Below are positions 22,972 through 35,199 of a stretch of 64,000 nucleotides of DNA, in pieces. A model generated the notes under the pieces. It was not told where the DNA came from, made no database searches, and saw only the letters and a program-made list of their open reading frames with translations. The stretch comes from Macrostomum hystrix (taxonomy: Eukaryota > Platyhelminthes > Macrostomidae): contig CATNEN010000002.1 of assembly GCA_950097015.1 (NCBI GenBank), forward strand, positions 3,038,001 to 3,102,000. The letters are read 5' to 3'. A program made the position numbers and the translations under genes. Position 1 is the first letter of the stretch; every line of letters begins with the position of its first letter.

Positions 22972-23561
22972 CTTTTAAAAGGCAGAGCTTATTCCCACAG
23001 TCCCGTGCCGATAATTTCAATTTTATCCACATGGTTCTGTTCTTTAAAACAAGGCCCTTTCGGGTTTGAATGTTTTGTTGAACCCTTGAGCCAATAGATT
23101 GACAAAGTTGACAGTGTGTTACGACACTGTTCTACATTCGACCTACATATTCATTAACTGACATTAATATCATCCTTTTTAATTATTGTAATAACAACTT
23201 ACTAAATCTTTTGTCATCGTTACATGTTTTCATTTGAATTGTATTGACTTAAAAAAGTAAGAAGTCTATCTAAGAAAATCATACGAGTCAACCAGTAGAA
23301 TTCTAGTCAGCACCAAACTCGTCACACATATTATAAATCATTGTTATTCTTTTACACTATGCATTGATAGTGTACACTATACACTATAATCTGAAGCAAA
23401 AGCCTAATGCTCAGAGAAGAATAGGTAGGGACTTGAAAGTAGACCTATTCATACAAGCTGCTGTGTGGATAAGCAGAAAATTAGTGGCACGGATCTGTGT
23501 CGATAAAATTAAAATTATATTGGCATGGGACCGTGGGAATAAGCACTTCCCTTTTAAAAAG
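22972..23561. repeat. Inverted repeat pair, possible degraded MITE
   Basis: 22972-23031 (CTTTTAAAAGGCAGAGCTTA and on through CCCACAGTCCCGTGCC) is matched by the reverse complement of 23496-23561 with several mismatches. The roughly 460 bases between show no coding potential. No target-site duplication was found. Confidence 0.45.
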
Positions 23562-23783
23562 CAAAGCCCAAACTTTTCAAAGCAAAACTTATGATAAAAA
23601 GAAATATGTTAGGTCATAAGACCTTTTTATTTCAGTTTTTAGATATAATAAAGTTAAGTTATTTTTTTTTTCTCTGAGTTAAATTTAAGACTTATTAGTT
23701 CCTTAGGCCTAATGAAAACTAGATTCACTTTTTATAATGTCCTGTGCAACACTGAAATGATTGTAGGCCTAGGGCTAGGGGTA

Positions 23784-24434
23784 GGGTAATGTATCATCAA
23801 CCGAACAGTGTATCTTCAAAACCAAACAAGAATTTTGACTCCTTCCTTGGTCTCGTGCAAGACAGAAGCAAGCTATTGTGTTTCACAGAACAACTAATTT
23901 GAAAGTTGAAGAAATTATCTACAAGCTGAGGCATGATGTGCAATGAAGCATTAAGAGGAAAGAAAGATATTGATGTTTCAGTAGAAATTTTTATTGCAAA
24001 AGCATACTTTTTAACAACATTTTTTTAGTATGTACTTTAGACAAAGATTGTAGGCCCCTATGTGGTTGCTTGCCAATTAAAGGACCATAAATGTAGTTAT
24101 TTATAGAGCATGAAAAATGCTTTCAAATGACATAATTCATGATAGTCCACTCCTTAAAATAGGATTAAACCACTCACTCAAATTTTAAAACCAAACATCA
24201 AATTCTCTGTTTGGTTTGAAGATACATGAAAATCATTATTCGGTTTTAGATAAAAAGCAGGAATAATTTTTTTTCTATTTGACAAAATAGCAAAAGCAGA
24301 TACTTTTTAGAAAGATGTAACTGTTTTCTATAACTTGGCTTTTGATTTATCATCATATCTTAAATAGAAAATCTGTAGCTTAGGTTTGAAGTTAAAAAAA
24401 TACACATTCTTGTTTGGTTGATGATACATTACCC
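23784..24434. mobile_element. MITE-like element with TA duplication (Tc1/mariner type)
   Basis: The termini are GGGTAATGTATCATCAACC on the left and its exact reverse complement on the right, extending to about 24 bp with one mismatch. TA flanks it on both sides (23782-23783 and 24435-24436), as expected for Tc1/mariner insertions. The interior of 651 bp has subterminal repeats of CCAAACAAGAAT and TTTGAAGATACA and no transposase. Confidence 0.75.
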
Positions 24435-26135
24435 TACTATGATCAAAACAAAAAATATAAACTTAAAGGTAGATAAATATGTTTAAAACTACTTAAACAT
24501 AAAACTAAATATAATTATGTACAAATATAAATATAAACTTTGATAAATATAGCATAAAAAATATGCCCTTGATGACCTTCTAATGGAATTACCCAAAACA
24601 TACAATAAAAATGTAACAAGAAAACTGTAGTCTGCAGATCAAAAATAAAAACTACATAGCAGAATGTTAATGTTACAAACAAGCAGAATCATGAGCATGT
24701 ACAAATGCCTAATGGTTAATGGTTCAATCGGTTTTGGTCTCTGGACTGAAACAAAATGAGAATGGGCTATGGCATAACAATATTAACAAGCAGCTTAAAT
24801 AACCATTTGCCATATAAGCAATCTGATAACTTATTTCAACAGAAGTTGGTTAGCAATTAAAAAACTAAATTCCTAGGTCCATAAATAACACTGTGTAAAC
24901 ACAGTTAGACAGATCTTTGTCTGTATTCGATTTATTAGATTAGAAGGGAGAAAATGATTATAGTAATTTAAGTTATGCTTAAGTTGGCCCGTCAATGTTA
25001 TAAATACATAGTACGACTTGTATGTCACATCGGTCAGGCAATTTGTAAAAAACAATAGAATTATTTACCAATTATTCACCAACAAAATCATGTATTAGGT
25101 GCACTGTGCACAAAATAACAACCCGCAAACTTGAAATCTCACATCACGTCTTTTAAATTAGATCACTTTGAATTCCGGTTTGATTCAGATTTAAACAAAG
25201 TCTTACACTAATATATTCGCAAAAAGGTTTTATAGCGGCGAAGGATCAAGCAAACCTAATTTTCGAGTTTTAATCTTAATAAATTATTGGTCTAAAAACG
25301 ATTTCATTCTCTCAAAAGTCTGAATTTTTTAACACGGTGCAAACAAATACCTGGTTTTTCAGCGCTCTAACCAGTAAGATTTTCTCTCACTTTTGTGCTA
25401 CTTTACCACTTCCTTACCGTATGTGCGTCAGAAGTTTTTCGCTGTATGAAAGAATATTTGAAAAGAAATTGCATCGATGAAAGTCACCCTGCACCTTCCA
25501 TTTTTTCAAAAATATGTACATTTGATACCCCTTTTTGCAGAGAGAGAATTAAAATGCAAAAAAATAGTGCTCATATGTTTTAAAAGCTGTGAAACTGCTG
25601 ACTTAAGCGCAAGAGACACTTGCTTCCGTTGATATATTAAAGGAAATTGCATGGTTGGTGGTTTATGTGATGGTTGCTTGGGATTTCGTCAATGTTTGCC
25701 AGAGCCTTTATAAACTTTGATGTTAGCTTTTCATTTCGATTTGGCTTTAACTATGCTTTGAACTGCACAGGATGCGGTGGCAGCTAGCTGGCATTTTTTA
25801 ACCAAAATATTTTCATAACAGTATCAGATTTAGTTGCGGGACAGGATTGACGGAGAAGGTTTTCAATCCACATGCGCCTGCGTGTTGTTAGCTAACCAAT
25901 ATTGCAAGCTGCATGCGCGAAAAAATAGCAACGCACGATTAAAATAAATAAAAGTAAGAAATAAGGCTGAAGAGTCCTAGGCTAGTCCTTAAGTATAAAC
26001 TATAGGTTATTAAAACGGTTGTCTTTCATCGATCGCGATGCTTCTTTCTCTCGAGAGTACCGACCTCATTTTCTTTTTTTAATCCTCGTTTGGAAAGAGT
26101 TCGCCAGCCTTTTCCATCAGTCGTGCGTCAGTTCA

Positions 26136-26977
26136 TCATTTGTGCAAGCTGGTCTGGTACACAGAAATCCTCAGTGAGCCACCGCAAATCTCACTGGAAT
26201 TGCCTTTGCACGGCAGGCTGCACTCTGACTCCGGTTTTGGATCGAAGGCTTTGAAGTTCTTATCGCAGTAGCACTCCATGTAGTTCTCCAAGCCAAAGTA
26301 GCGGAACTTGCCGTTCCGACAGAAGCTCATGCACATGGAGCGGTTCATGGCACCTAAGATACTTGTGTCCTTCGATAGGACTCGATTCGAGCTGTCGTCA
26401 GCGTAGCAGCCTAAATAAGCTGTGAGAAAAATTGTAAATTTAAGAAAAATTGAATTGTAACTTGTCTTTTTTATTTCTGAAGTTTTTCAGTTAAAAATAA
26501 CTCACTGGCCCCAGGAACATCGGTGAATGATGGGCGCCTAACGGTTGTGGCATAGGGGGTGCTTGTTGTTGCCACCGTCCAGGCTTCTGTGGTGGTCTCC
26601 TCGCGCTTGACCGACACAAGCCAAGTCTGACGTCCCGGACATCCGGTGGCGAGTCCAGCGGCTGACTTTCCGGCCAACAGCGAGGCCAGCCGGCTCGAGT
26701 CAAGAAGGCCGCAGCGGCCGTTCGAGTCATCGAAGTGGACCGCGGCGCAGGCCGTCTCGCTCGAGCCGGTGGTTTCAGCATCGGTAGCGCAGAGGCTCAG
26801 GCAGGAAACCAGGTGGCTTTGAACTGTCCAGCTCGACGCTGCCACCTCCGTGGTCGGACAGGTGCGCTGCAGCAGGTCGAACTCGACGCCAAGAATGGCT
26901 GCGGTGGCGGGTCTGTAGCCAAATGTACAGCCGACCAGGCAGAAGGCGAACAGCCTAAGCTTGCAGCGCAGAGACAT
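26136..26977 (-). CDS. Secreted WSC-domain protein, two exons
   Basis: Predicted extracellular carbohydrate-binding protein. Exons 26506-26977 and 26136-26419 (minus) join at phase 1 into 251 residues. Residues 1 to about 25 form a signal peptide (basic start, then LFAFCLVGCTFG). Residues 28-125 have spaced cysteines and resemble a PAN/apple-like or lectin-like module, but no family is certain. A Thr/Ser-rich linker follows. Exon 2 is a clear WSC domain: YLGCYADD, CMSFCRNGKFRYFGLE, MECYCDKNF, LPCKGNSSEICGG, then a final ISVYQTS. There is no transmembrane segment after it. The start at 26977 was chosen over an in-frame ATG at 27031 because the signal peptide fits and a TATA-like box overlaps the upstream ATG. 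Confidence 0.85.
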
Positions 26978-27030
26978 TGCTAGACGGATTATCGACTGGA
27001 GGTTTAGCTGATTTCTCGACTTTAAAGGCA

Positions 27031-27037
27031 TTATATA
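27031..27037 (-). promoter_or_regulatory. TATA-like box of the WSC gene
   Basis: The minus strand reads TATATAA, 54 bases before the chosen ATG. That spacing allows transcription to start about 30 bases downstream, leaving a short leader. Confidence 0.4.
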
Positions 27038-27199
27038 TGATCCGAGTCGCGATCAAAGAGCCAATTGGGATTCTTAGCTGGTCATGATTGGACCAGAGAA
27101 AGGTCAAGCATTCAGCTTTCAATTTTGTTTTGCTTTTTGACAACTCGCTAAGTGAGATTTAGGGACTAATAAATACTATTTTTCTTCTTCATTTTTCTT

Positions 27200-27495
27200 T
27201 CATACTCTCACCAGAGTATTTTGTAGTCCCTGGTGAGATCTCGGAGGGAGAAACAGAGTGGTAGAATCACAGTAGGAGAATCTCGGTGGAGAATAAATGT
27301 AGGATAATCTCGGTGAGAGAATCACAGTAGGAGAATCTAGGTGGAAGAAAAACACTGGGAGAGTCTCGGTGGGAATGCCATGGTGAACGAACATCAGTGG
27401 GAGAATCTCGGTGGGAATGCCACGGTGAAAGAATATTAGTGGGAGAAGAACAGTAGGAACTCGGTGGGAGAACTTCGATGAACCACGGTGAAAGA
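27200..27495. repeat. Degenerate GAGAATCTCGGTGG-type repeats
   Basis: Loosely repeated motifs such as GTAGGAGAATCTCGGTGG, GTGGGAATGCCA and GGTGAAAGAA occur about every 20-40 bases. They look like an old, diverged tandem array adjoining the homogeneous 20-bp array. Confidence 0.55.
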
Positions 27496-27500
27496 ACTAA

Positions 27501-27800
27501 CAGTTGAAGCTACTGTCTAACAGTTGAAGCTACTGTCTAACAGTTGATGCTACTGTCTAATAGTTGAAGCTACTGTCTAACAGTTGAAGCTACTGTCTAA
27601 CAGTTGAAGCTACTGTCTAACAGTTGAAGCTACTGTCTAACAGTTGAAGCTACTGTCTAACAGTTGAAGCTACTGTCTAACAGTTAAAGCTACTGTCTAA
27701 CAGTTAAAGCTACTGTCTAACAGTTGAAGCTACTGTCTAACAGTTGAAGCTACTGTCTAACAGTTGAAGCTACTGTCTAACAGTTGAAACTACTTGTCTA
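27501..27800. repeat. 20-bp tandem array
   Basis: Fifteen units of CAGTTGAAGCTACTGTCTAA in perfect 20-bp register with very few substitutions (TTGATGC, TTAAAGC), hence young or homogenised. It lies between the WSC gene and the first ankyrin gene, which are divergently transcribed. Confidence 0.92.
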
Positions 27801-27803
27801 ACT

Positions 27804-28448
27804 ATCAGTTGCAGTATCTCAGTAGGAAAAGTACACCGAAAAAAACTGCTGGAAGGCTCCTGAATAGAAAGTTCGCTTTCTGGATCATCGGATTGTAGAA
27901 CAGTCTCACGAATGTGAAAACTGTAGTAGCAGCATTGAAAATTTATACGAGCGCATGAGAGCACGTTTCTCTGGGTTTACGGCATCTTTACACTGCAATC
28001 AAAATCAGTTGATGCCATGCGAAAAACTGTGCTTTCTATTTTTAGTAACCTTCATTTGAACATAAAGCAAATGTACACCATAAACGAGTCATTTGAAGGC
28101 AGTGAAAATTTAATCTCAGTTATTTAAAACCGCTTTTCTACGAAATGCGTCCTTCAAAATGTACTGGGCTGCGTACAGTGAGGCTGAAGTTCCGTCTGGT
28201 TTATGCAGTGCGCGTACCATAAAATGAACAATTTTGCTGTACGGAATATGCACAACTGTTCTATATAGACTCGCGGAGACAGAGAATCGGCTATTTTCGT
28301 GCCTCTTGCTCAGAGTGCTTCGGCTAGCTACCAAGCGTTTATAATCAAATACGCCAAATAAACTGCAGCTTAAAAAACCTGTTGTTTCTTTTTTATGAGT
28401 TAGTCAGACAGCCCAGGATTTGAGTAGCCATATTTCAACTCTGGCACA
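27804..28448. other. Spacer upstream of ankyrin gene 1
   Basis: No gene recognised. It should hold the promoter of the plus-strand ankyrin gene; a TTATAAT stretch near 28340 is a weak TATA candidate. Confidence 0.4.
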
Positions 28449-31400
28449 ATGTCTGCCAGCGAAATATCAAAAGCTAAACGAATTTTCTTTGTCTCGGTGC
28501 AATCTGGAGACAGGGGCGCTGTGTACAAATACCTCTTATCGAATGGAGACCCGAACGCCACAGACAGCAACGGTAGAAACGGATTGCACATGGCTGCTCT
28601 TTGTGGCCACCACGACGTCTTCCAGACCTTGCTGAGCGCGGGTGCCGACCCAGAGCAGAGCGACAAGCAAGGCATCACTCCACTGATGTGCGCCAGTCAG
28701 AGAGGAAACGAGGCCACTGTCGATTCCCTGTTGGAAAAACAGGTGGATGTTTCTAAGAAAGAGAAAGGAAACAAGACAGCTGTGTTCTATGCCTTGTACA
28801 ATAGACATCTTCGTATTGCCGAGAAGCTTGAGCAGCGGAATGCCAGTATTCGAGCTCTCGGTGAAGAGCATGTTGCAAGCATATTTATGAAGGCTACAAC
28901 AGAAAACTGGGTGGACGTTGCCCAGTTTCTCAAGGAGCAGGGCTGCAACATGACCCACAGCAGTCTGCAGCGAGTGGCATCCGAGGCAGGTCTTCGTGGG
29001 CACATTGAGGTTCTGAAGTGCTTCGATGTGCGATTCGACGAGAAGACATCGGATGGTCGAAGTCCGCTCCGAGGAGCAGTGCAGAATGGATTCGTTGAAG
29101 CCGTTAAGTACATGTTGGACAGTGGATGCGATGTCAGATACAATGAAGAAATCACGCGAGTGGCCATTTTGAATGGTCACTTAGACGTCCTGAAGTTACT
29201 CCAAGAACGAGGAGCTCCTCTGTTCAAGAGAGATGAGGACGGCGACACGCCTGTGCAGCTCGCCATAATTTTTGGCTCGTTTGATCTTTTTAAATATCTA
29301 GTGGAGCAGAATGGCTCTCTGGAAGCAAGCAAGAGGCTAGGACCACTGTCTCACATAGCGGTTAGAGGCCAGAAGATTGAAATCTTGAAATACTTGACTG
29401 AGAGCACAGACTTCATTGACGAGGCCGACGAACGTACCGGAGAAACTTTACTTCTAGAAGCCTCTCAGAGAGGACCCATTGAGCTGGTGGAGCTACTGCT
29501 AGACAAGGGATGTGATCCGAGTCACAGAAACTACAGAGGAGTGACTCCCGCCCTCAGGTCAGCGAGCTGCAAACTGGAAGAGATACTGATGCTACTAGCC
29601 GAACGAGGAGCCGAGCTGAATTCGCCGAATCTCAACACGGGAGAAACTGCGATTCTGGCAGCGGCAAGAGTCAACTCCTTTGCAATGGTGAAATTCCTGG
29701 CAGATTTTGGCTGCAGTCTAAATGCGAGGGATCTCAATGGAAACACACTGGCATTTTACGCAGCTCAGGCAAATAACAACGCTCTTCTGAAGCACCTAAA
29801 ACTGAAAAATGTGCCCCTAGACGTGGCCGACATTTTTGACACGACTCCGCTGATGATTGCTGTCAAAAAAGGAGCACTTGATGCTGTGAAGTTTCTGACT
29901 AGCCAAAATTGTTGCGACATCAACCACCAAGACATATTAGGAAGCACGCCAATGCACCATGCTGTTGTGCTGGGTGATGCCGAAATTGTTCGACACCTAA
30001 AAGGTGCAGGTGCGGATTTGACTGCCGTTGACCGCGATGGAAACACACCCCTGCTAATCTGTCTGAAAGAAAAGAAACCACTTGATGTAGTAAAACTTTT
30101 GCTAGGGCGTGACGCTGATCTGCAAGCTACAAACAATAAATTGCAAAGTGTGCTGCACCTGGCATGCATGCAGCAAGAAAACGACGCCGCCCTGCTTCTG
30201 TTTGAGCTCGCGTCTGCCTCGGACGCGCAGGACTGCAACGGCTTCACTCCATTTATGGTGTGCGCCGCTCAGGGCAGCGAGTCCATGGCCATCGTCAGCA
30301 ATGCGATCGGTGCGGATGTCAATCGGAGGAACTACTTGGGCGAAAACGCTGTTCACCTGGCAGCAAAGAGCGGCAACATGAAGATGGTGCAGTACTACTC
30401 TATGTTTGGCTGTCACACTGACCAAGAAGACAAACTGGGAATCACTCCTCTGATGATTGCGTGCAGCAAAAACAATGCGCCGATGGTTGAGTTCCTAATC
30501 CGCAAAGGAGCTGATGTCAACTCTGTAACATACGATGGTAGGACCCCGTCTCACTTCGCTTGTGCCTCCGGATCGCTTGAGGTACTCAAGCAGCTTCACG
30601 AGAATAAAGCTGAGCTGGACAGGCCGGACCTTAGCGGAGTCACTCCGATCCTTCTGGCTGCAGAGAAACAGAATGAATGCTTTCTTAAATTTCTATGCAA
30701 CCAGAATTGTGATTTAAAGAGGACTGACAAGGCTTTGAGAACGGCGCTACACTTCGCAGTGCGAGGTGGCAACGAATCTGTGATCGGCTTGCTAGTTGAC
30801 CAGAGCCTCGATCCGAACGCACTTGACGAATCAGGAACATCGCCAGTTCTGCTTAGCGTCAAGCTGAAATCGACATCGATTTTGAAGCTGCTCGAAAGCA
30901 AGGGAGGCACTTTGATCGAAATATTTGACAGCAAATGCTGGAGTGCGGCTCATTTTGCCTGCCAGACTGGAAACCTTGAGCTGCTGAAAGAGGGCGCGAA
31001 ACAACTGTCACTGAGCAGCCTCACTGCCGAGAGACAGAACTGTCTCACAATTGCTTGCATGAATGCTCAGGAGGATGTTCTCAAGTTCCTGCTTCAGAGA
31101 AAACCAAACATAAATTTCAAGAATTTAAATGGAGAAAATGCGCTCCACATAGCTGCACGGCAGTCTCACCTGAGCCTCATACCTTTGCTAATAAGCGCGG
31201 GAATTCGGGTGCGTGAGACGGACAATGATGGCAACAATGTGCTGCACATCCTAGGCAACAAAATCAGCTCATCGCACCCGGACAGGGTTAAAAGAGAGAA
31301 CGCCGGCAAAAAGGAGCAGATAGAGCGAGCAAAAATAGCGCTGTCTCAGAGGCCAGATGAAGACAGAATTCAAATCATGAAGCTCATCGAAAGCCAGGGA

Positions 31401-34400
31401 ATTAAGAAGAACTTACCTGATGGCTGCCTGAGTAAGAAAGACCTGATGGAGCAGATGACAAGAGTCATAGAGGCTGGAGTTGATGTGAATCATGTCAACA
31501 AGGCTGGAAAAACTGCATTGCATTTCGCATGTGTTTGCGGCAGTCTCAAGGTAATTAACCTGCTTCTATCAAGCAGTGCCGATCCCAATCTCCAAGACTC
31601 GGAGGGAGAAACCCCCATCTTCACCGCCATCAGAAACAGAAAGTTTGGCGCTGCACAACTGCTTTTAAGGAAGGGCGCCAAGGTAAACGTTGAGAGCAAA
31701 GCTCAGCTGACTCCGTTGGCTCTAGCGATGGTTTTGAACGAAGGCAGAATTATGCAGCTCCTTCAACAACAAGACGGTCAGTTCAACGCTGATGCGGTGC
31801 TGAAGTTTGTGACACTGCATGATATTTTCAGAAGAAGAAACTTGGAGCACCTAGAGTGTCTAATCAGCATGGGATTCGATTGCGGCCGGCTTCATAACGG
31901 CAAGTCTGTGCTTCATCACATTGTGGCAATGGGTAGCATCAGACTTCTCAAAGACTTTGTCAACGCGCATAAAAAACTGGCTAGAGAGATTGTTGATTTA
32001 GAAGACGCTGACAAAGATTCTGCGCTTCATCTAGCAATCATGAAACAAAGACCGGATATTGCTGAAGAGATAGTGAAACTTGGTTGCCGAGTCAATCTGA
32101 TGAACAAGAAGGGCCACACAGTTCTTCACGTTGCGGCCATCTGCAACCAACTGGCAATTGTGAAATGGGTTTGCGAAAACTGTCCGAAGATCTGCGAGAC
32201 TGAGCCAGCTAGTCAAGCAGAAACACAGTCGCCTTTGCACCTCGCCGCAATCAAAGGAAACCTTGAAGTTTTTAAGTTTCTCCAGCGCAAGGGCTTTTCA
32301 GCCGCGAGTAAGTGCAAAGGTGGCAAAAACTGTGCTCATTACGCAGCGATATTCGGCAACTTGCACATTCTCCAGCACATAGAGGATGAGATTTACAAAA
32401 AAGAGAAAAGCAGCGAAATCAGAGCAGAAGAACCAGAAGTTGACGAACTCGAAACGGACAGCAAAGAAACCGAAAAGTTGTTCGTCGAGAAAAACAGAGA
32501 AGGATTTTCCCCACTCCAATGTGCAGTTCTGAATGGTCATCAAAATATTGCCAGCTTTCTGTACAAATTCGACCAATCACTGCCGGAGTGCATCGCGCAT
32601 CAAGCCCTGTGTCTGGGCAACCAGCACATGCTCGACTGGGCTGTGAATCGTGGAGCCGCGAAACAGGCTGTAGATCCCAAGACAGGGGAAAGTTCCCTTA
32701 CATTTGCCGCGCTATCGGGGAACTATCATTTAGTCAGCTTGTTTTCCGGCCCAGATCAGGACCTGAATGCAGTCGACAGGCATGGAAACACCGCCGCCCA
32801 GGCCGCGGCAGCCAGGAATCACCGGCACATCCTTCGACACCTCTGGGAGAAGAAAGCAAACATGGACATACCTGACAGAGAAGGCGACACGCCGATATTC
32901 GACTGCGCAATCAATGGACACCTGGAAGCGTTGAAAATGCTGGTTGAATTCGGTTGCAATCTGAGGCACAGAAATTTAAGGCAGCGAAGCATTGTGCACG
33001 TAGCTTGCATCGGAGCTCACCAGACAGGCCACCTCAATATTGTGAAATTTGCGCAGGAACAACAGCTGCAGCTTGACGACGTCGATGATCAGGGTAACAC
33101 CGGACTGATGTACGCATGTCGCCAAGGATTCAAGGACATCGTGAACTTCCTACTGAAGGAAGGAAAGTGCGACCCTAACATCAAGAATAGACAGGATTCG
33201 ACGGCTGCTCATCTAGCAGCCTTGGCTGGTCGAGCCGACATTCTCGAGGCCCTGTTGCACAGCAAAGCGCGTCTGGATGCGGAGGACGGCAGCGAAGCGA
33301 CACCCCTCATGATCGCTGTGAGCCGCGACTATTTTGAGTGCGTGACGCTGCTGGCGAGGAACGCCGGGCTTGGACAAGGCGGCAGCAGGCAGCGACTGGA
33401 ATGCCTGGCGGCCTGGGCGAGTCCCGAGGTGCGTCGTCAGCTGGAGGCTCTGGGAGCAGCGGTAACAGCTGCTGAAGGAGAAAGGTAATTAAGCAAATAT
33501 TTTAAGGTGAGCTGCGGGCCCTATAAGGGTCATGATTTTGTGACAGCAGACCCGCAACCAACAAGGAGATTCTGCGCATTCCACTTATACCCCATGAACA
33601 CACGCGCCTACAACAGATACGGTTCGTGTTGGATTAACACCCACATAGAGGACTTTTTTCATAGTCTGGCAGTGTGAACTTTTGCTGTGCCTCAGGGGTT
33701 TGGCCCTCAAGGTTGTAGATTGCAAAGCAAGCCCATAAGCGTTCTCTCCGCAGTTGTGCCCCAAATGAATCTGGCCTTGGCCACAAAATATAGCTCAGTG
33801 GCCTTGGTGCGAAACTTAACCGCGTTCACCGCTTTCCCACTCACTCCCTGCCCTTAAACGAGCTGTTAGTTGGCCACGTAATGATTCGGTGATTTCTCTT
33901 TATCGTTCACAAATAACAGTTTTACAAACTTTCACTGTTAGGCCGATCCTGAGCGCCCTTGATATCAGCATGGAGCACGACCAGCCGGACCAGTCGCAGG
34001 ATTACGTGGTAACAAATGTAAGCCACCGACCGCCAGGTAGTAACTCGGACGAGTGTATGCGAGCCCTGAGCGTTACGAGTAATACTAGATTGTAAGTACC
34101 AAAAATAGTAGTGCCCTGATCTCTACGTTATATTTCAACGATATTTCAGGTTAATTTTTATAAAGTTGAAAACAGTTATTTTGACTGAAACATGAAAACC
34201 AATCTAAAAACCGTTGTTATGCTAATTTGTTATGCTAATTAAAATATAAATCTGTCTTGATAATTCCATTGCAGCCAGTTCACAGTTATAGACGAAATAC
34301 CGATCGAACCCGCCGAGCCCGTTGCCGAAGACACTATAAGCACGTCTTCAACTGCAGCTGGAAATTCTGATCAGGGCGACGAAGGCGGAAGCTCTGACAC

Positions 34401-34431
34401 GAATGAGCACATCCGGACAGACCTGCATTAG
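28449..34431 (+). CDS. Giant ankyrin-repeat protein 1, three exons
   Basis: Exons 28449-33484, 33942-34091 and 34275-34431 join at phases 2 and 2 into 1780 residues. The first exon is a single 5-kb reading frame made almost wholly of 33-residue ankyrin repeats (DGNTPL, GADLTAVD, LHLAA patterns), roughly forty or more. Residues about 934-1016 form a charged helical insert, predicted non-ankyrin. A second charged insert (about 1313-1350, rich in Glu and Lys) is absent from the paralogue. The two small exons encode an acidic Ser/Thr-rich tail with no membrane segment and no recognised domain. It is probably a cytoplasmic scaffold; partners and function are unknown. It is the tandem paralogue of the gene at 41844. 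Context AC-AATG supports the start. Confidence 0.88.
33660..33850 (-). mobile_element. tRNA-derived SINE relic (family A) in intron 1 of ankyrin gene 1
   Basis: On the minus strand GGGAGTGAGTGGGAAAGCGG is A-box-like, followed by ACTGAGCTATATTTTG as a decayed B box and the shared body TTTGGGGCACAACTGCGGAG. It is homologous to 18830-18991. Confidence 0.6.
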
Positions 34432-34684
34432 TGTGCGCTTGCTGAGGCCAGCCGATAACATGCCTGTCGGCACGCAGTACCAACATCAACTTCATTCCTC
34501 AGCACAAACCTATTTGAAGCCGTATTGATTGATCAAGCTGGTATATTTTGATGGTCTTCAGCTATGGTGATATGGTGCAACTATGGTGATCCTAGTTACA
34601 CTTAATTAGTTTGATGGAAATTGCAATCGGTTTCTTTATATTTCCTGTGTCAGTCCTAAGCTTATTGTTAATCAAGATTGTTTC

Positions 34685-35092
34685 TTTTTATAGCTCTTGT
34701 GTTGTGATAACATTTCTGTATTATATTACTCATGACGGCATGACTAATTTCTAAAACATTCTATTTTATGTCTATTTTTATTTACCTTACCTATTGCCAA
34801 TTTTCTATGAAATAAATTTTTGGAAACCTTATCTGCCTGTATATATGCGCAAAAACTCCCTTAAATTTAAATATACGCGTCTCAAATTATTCACCGTTCA
34901 ACAAACTTCTTAAATCCCGGTCGTTCTGGCTTATTTTCCTTCGGCCTACCTCATGCATGGAATACAAACATCATATGCATGTAATATATTTTAGATATTT
35001 TCCTAAATATGAGTGAAAGCAAAATATTTTAGATGTTTAAACCAGTTTATAAACAAAATCATCTTTTGCCAGTGCGTTTCAACACAATTGAC
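34685..35092 (+). repeat. 408-bp direct repeat, first copy
   Basis: Starts TTTTTATAGCTCTTGTG and ends AACACAATTGA. The second copy is split by a non-LTR element into 36705-36785 and 40087-40428. Identity is high over the whole length and stops abruptly on both sides. An AATAAA at 34811-34816 could serve as polyadenylation signal for ankyrin gene 1. Whether this is a transposon terminus or a duplicated 3' region is open. Confidence 0.75.
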
Positions 35093-35199
35093 TGTTATAG
35101 GCCTCTTTTCTTATTTCTTACTAAACTCAAAATTCCAATAATACCAATCCCACCGCTGCCTCCAAAGTTGTTGCAGGGCTATACTATAATATTTAATAT

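Larger units (their letters stand above)
20613..26135. other. AT-rich region without recognisable genes
   Basis: About 5.5 kb with only short chance open frames. It contains a 75-bp-scale inverted repeat pair (22972-23031 and 23496-23561) and a mariner-type MITE (23784-24434). No exon with family similarity was recognised on either strand. Confidence 0.55.

Noticed and set aside
34698-35086. LTR (TGTGTTG...CAACACA) of a short retrotransposon
   Set aside because: The identity between the two copies extends beyond both proposed ends (TTTTTATAGCTCT before, ATTGA after), which an LTR pair would not show, and there is no internal coding region.
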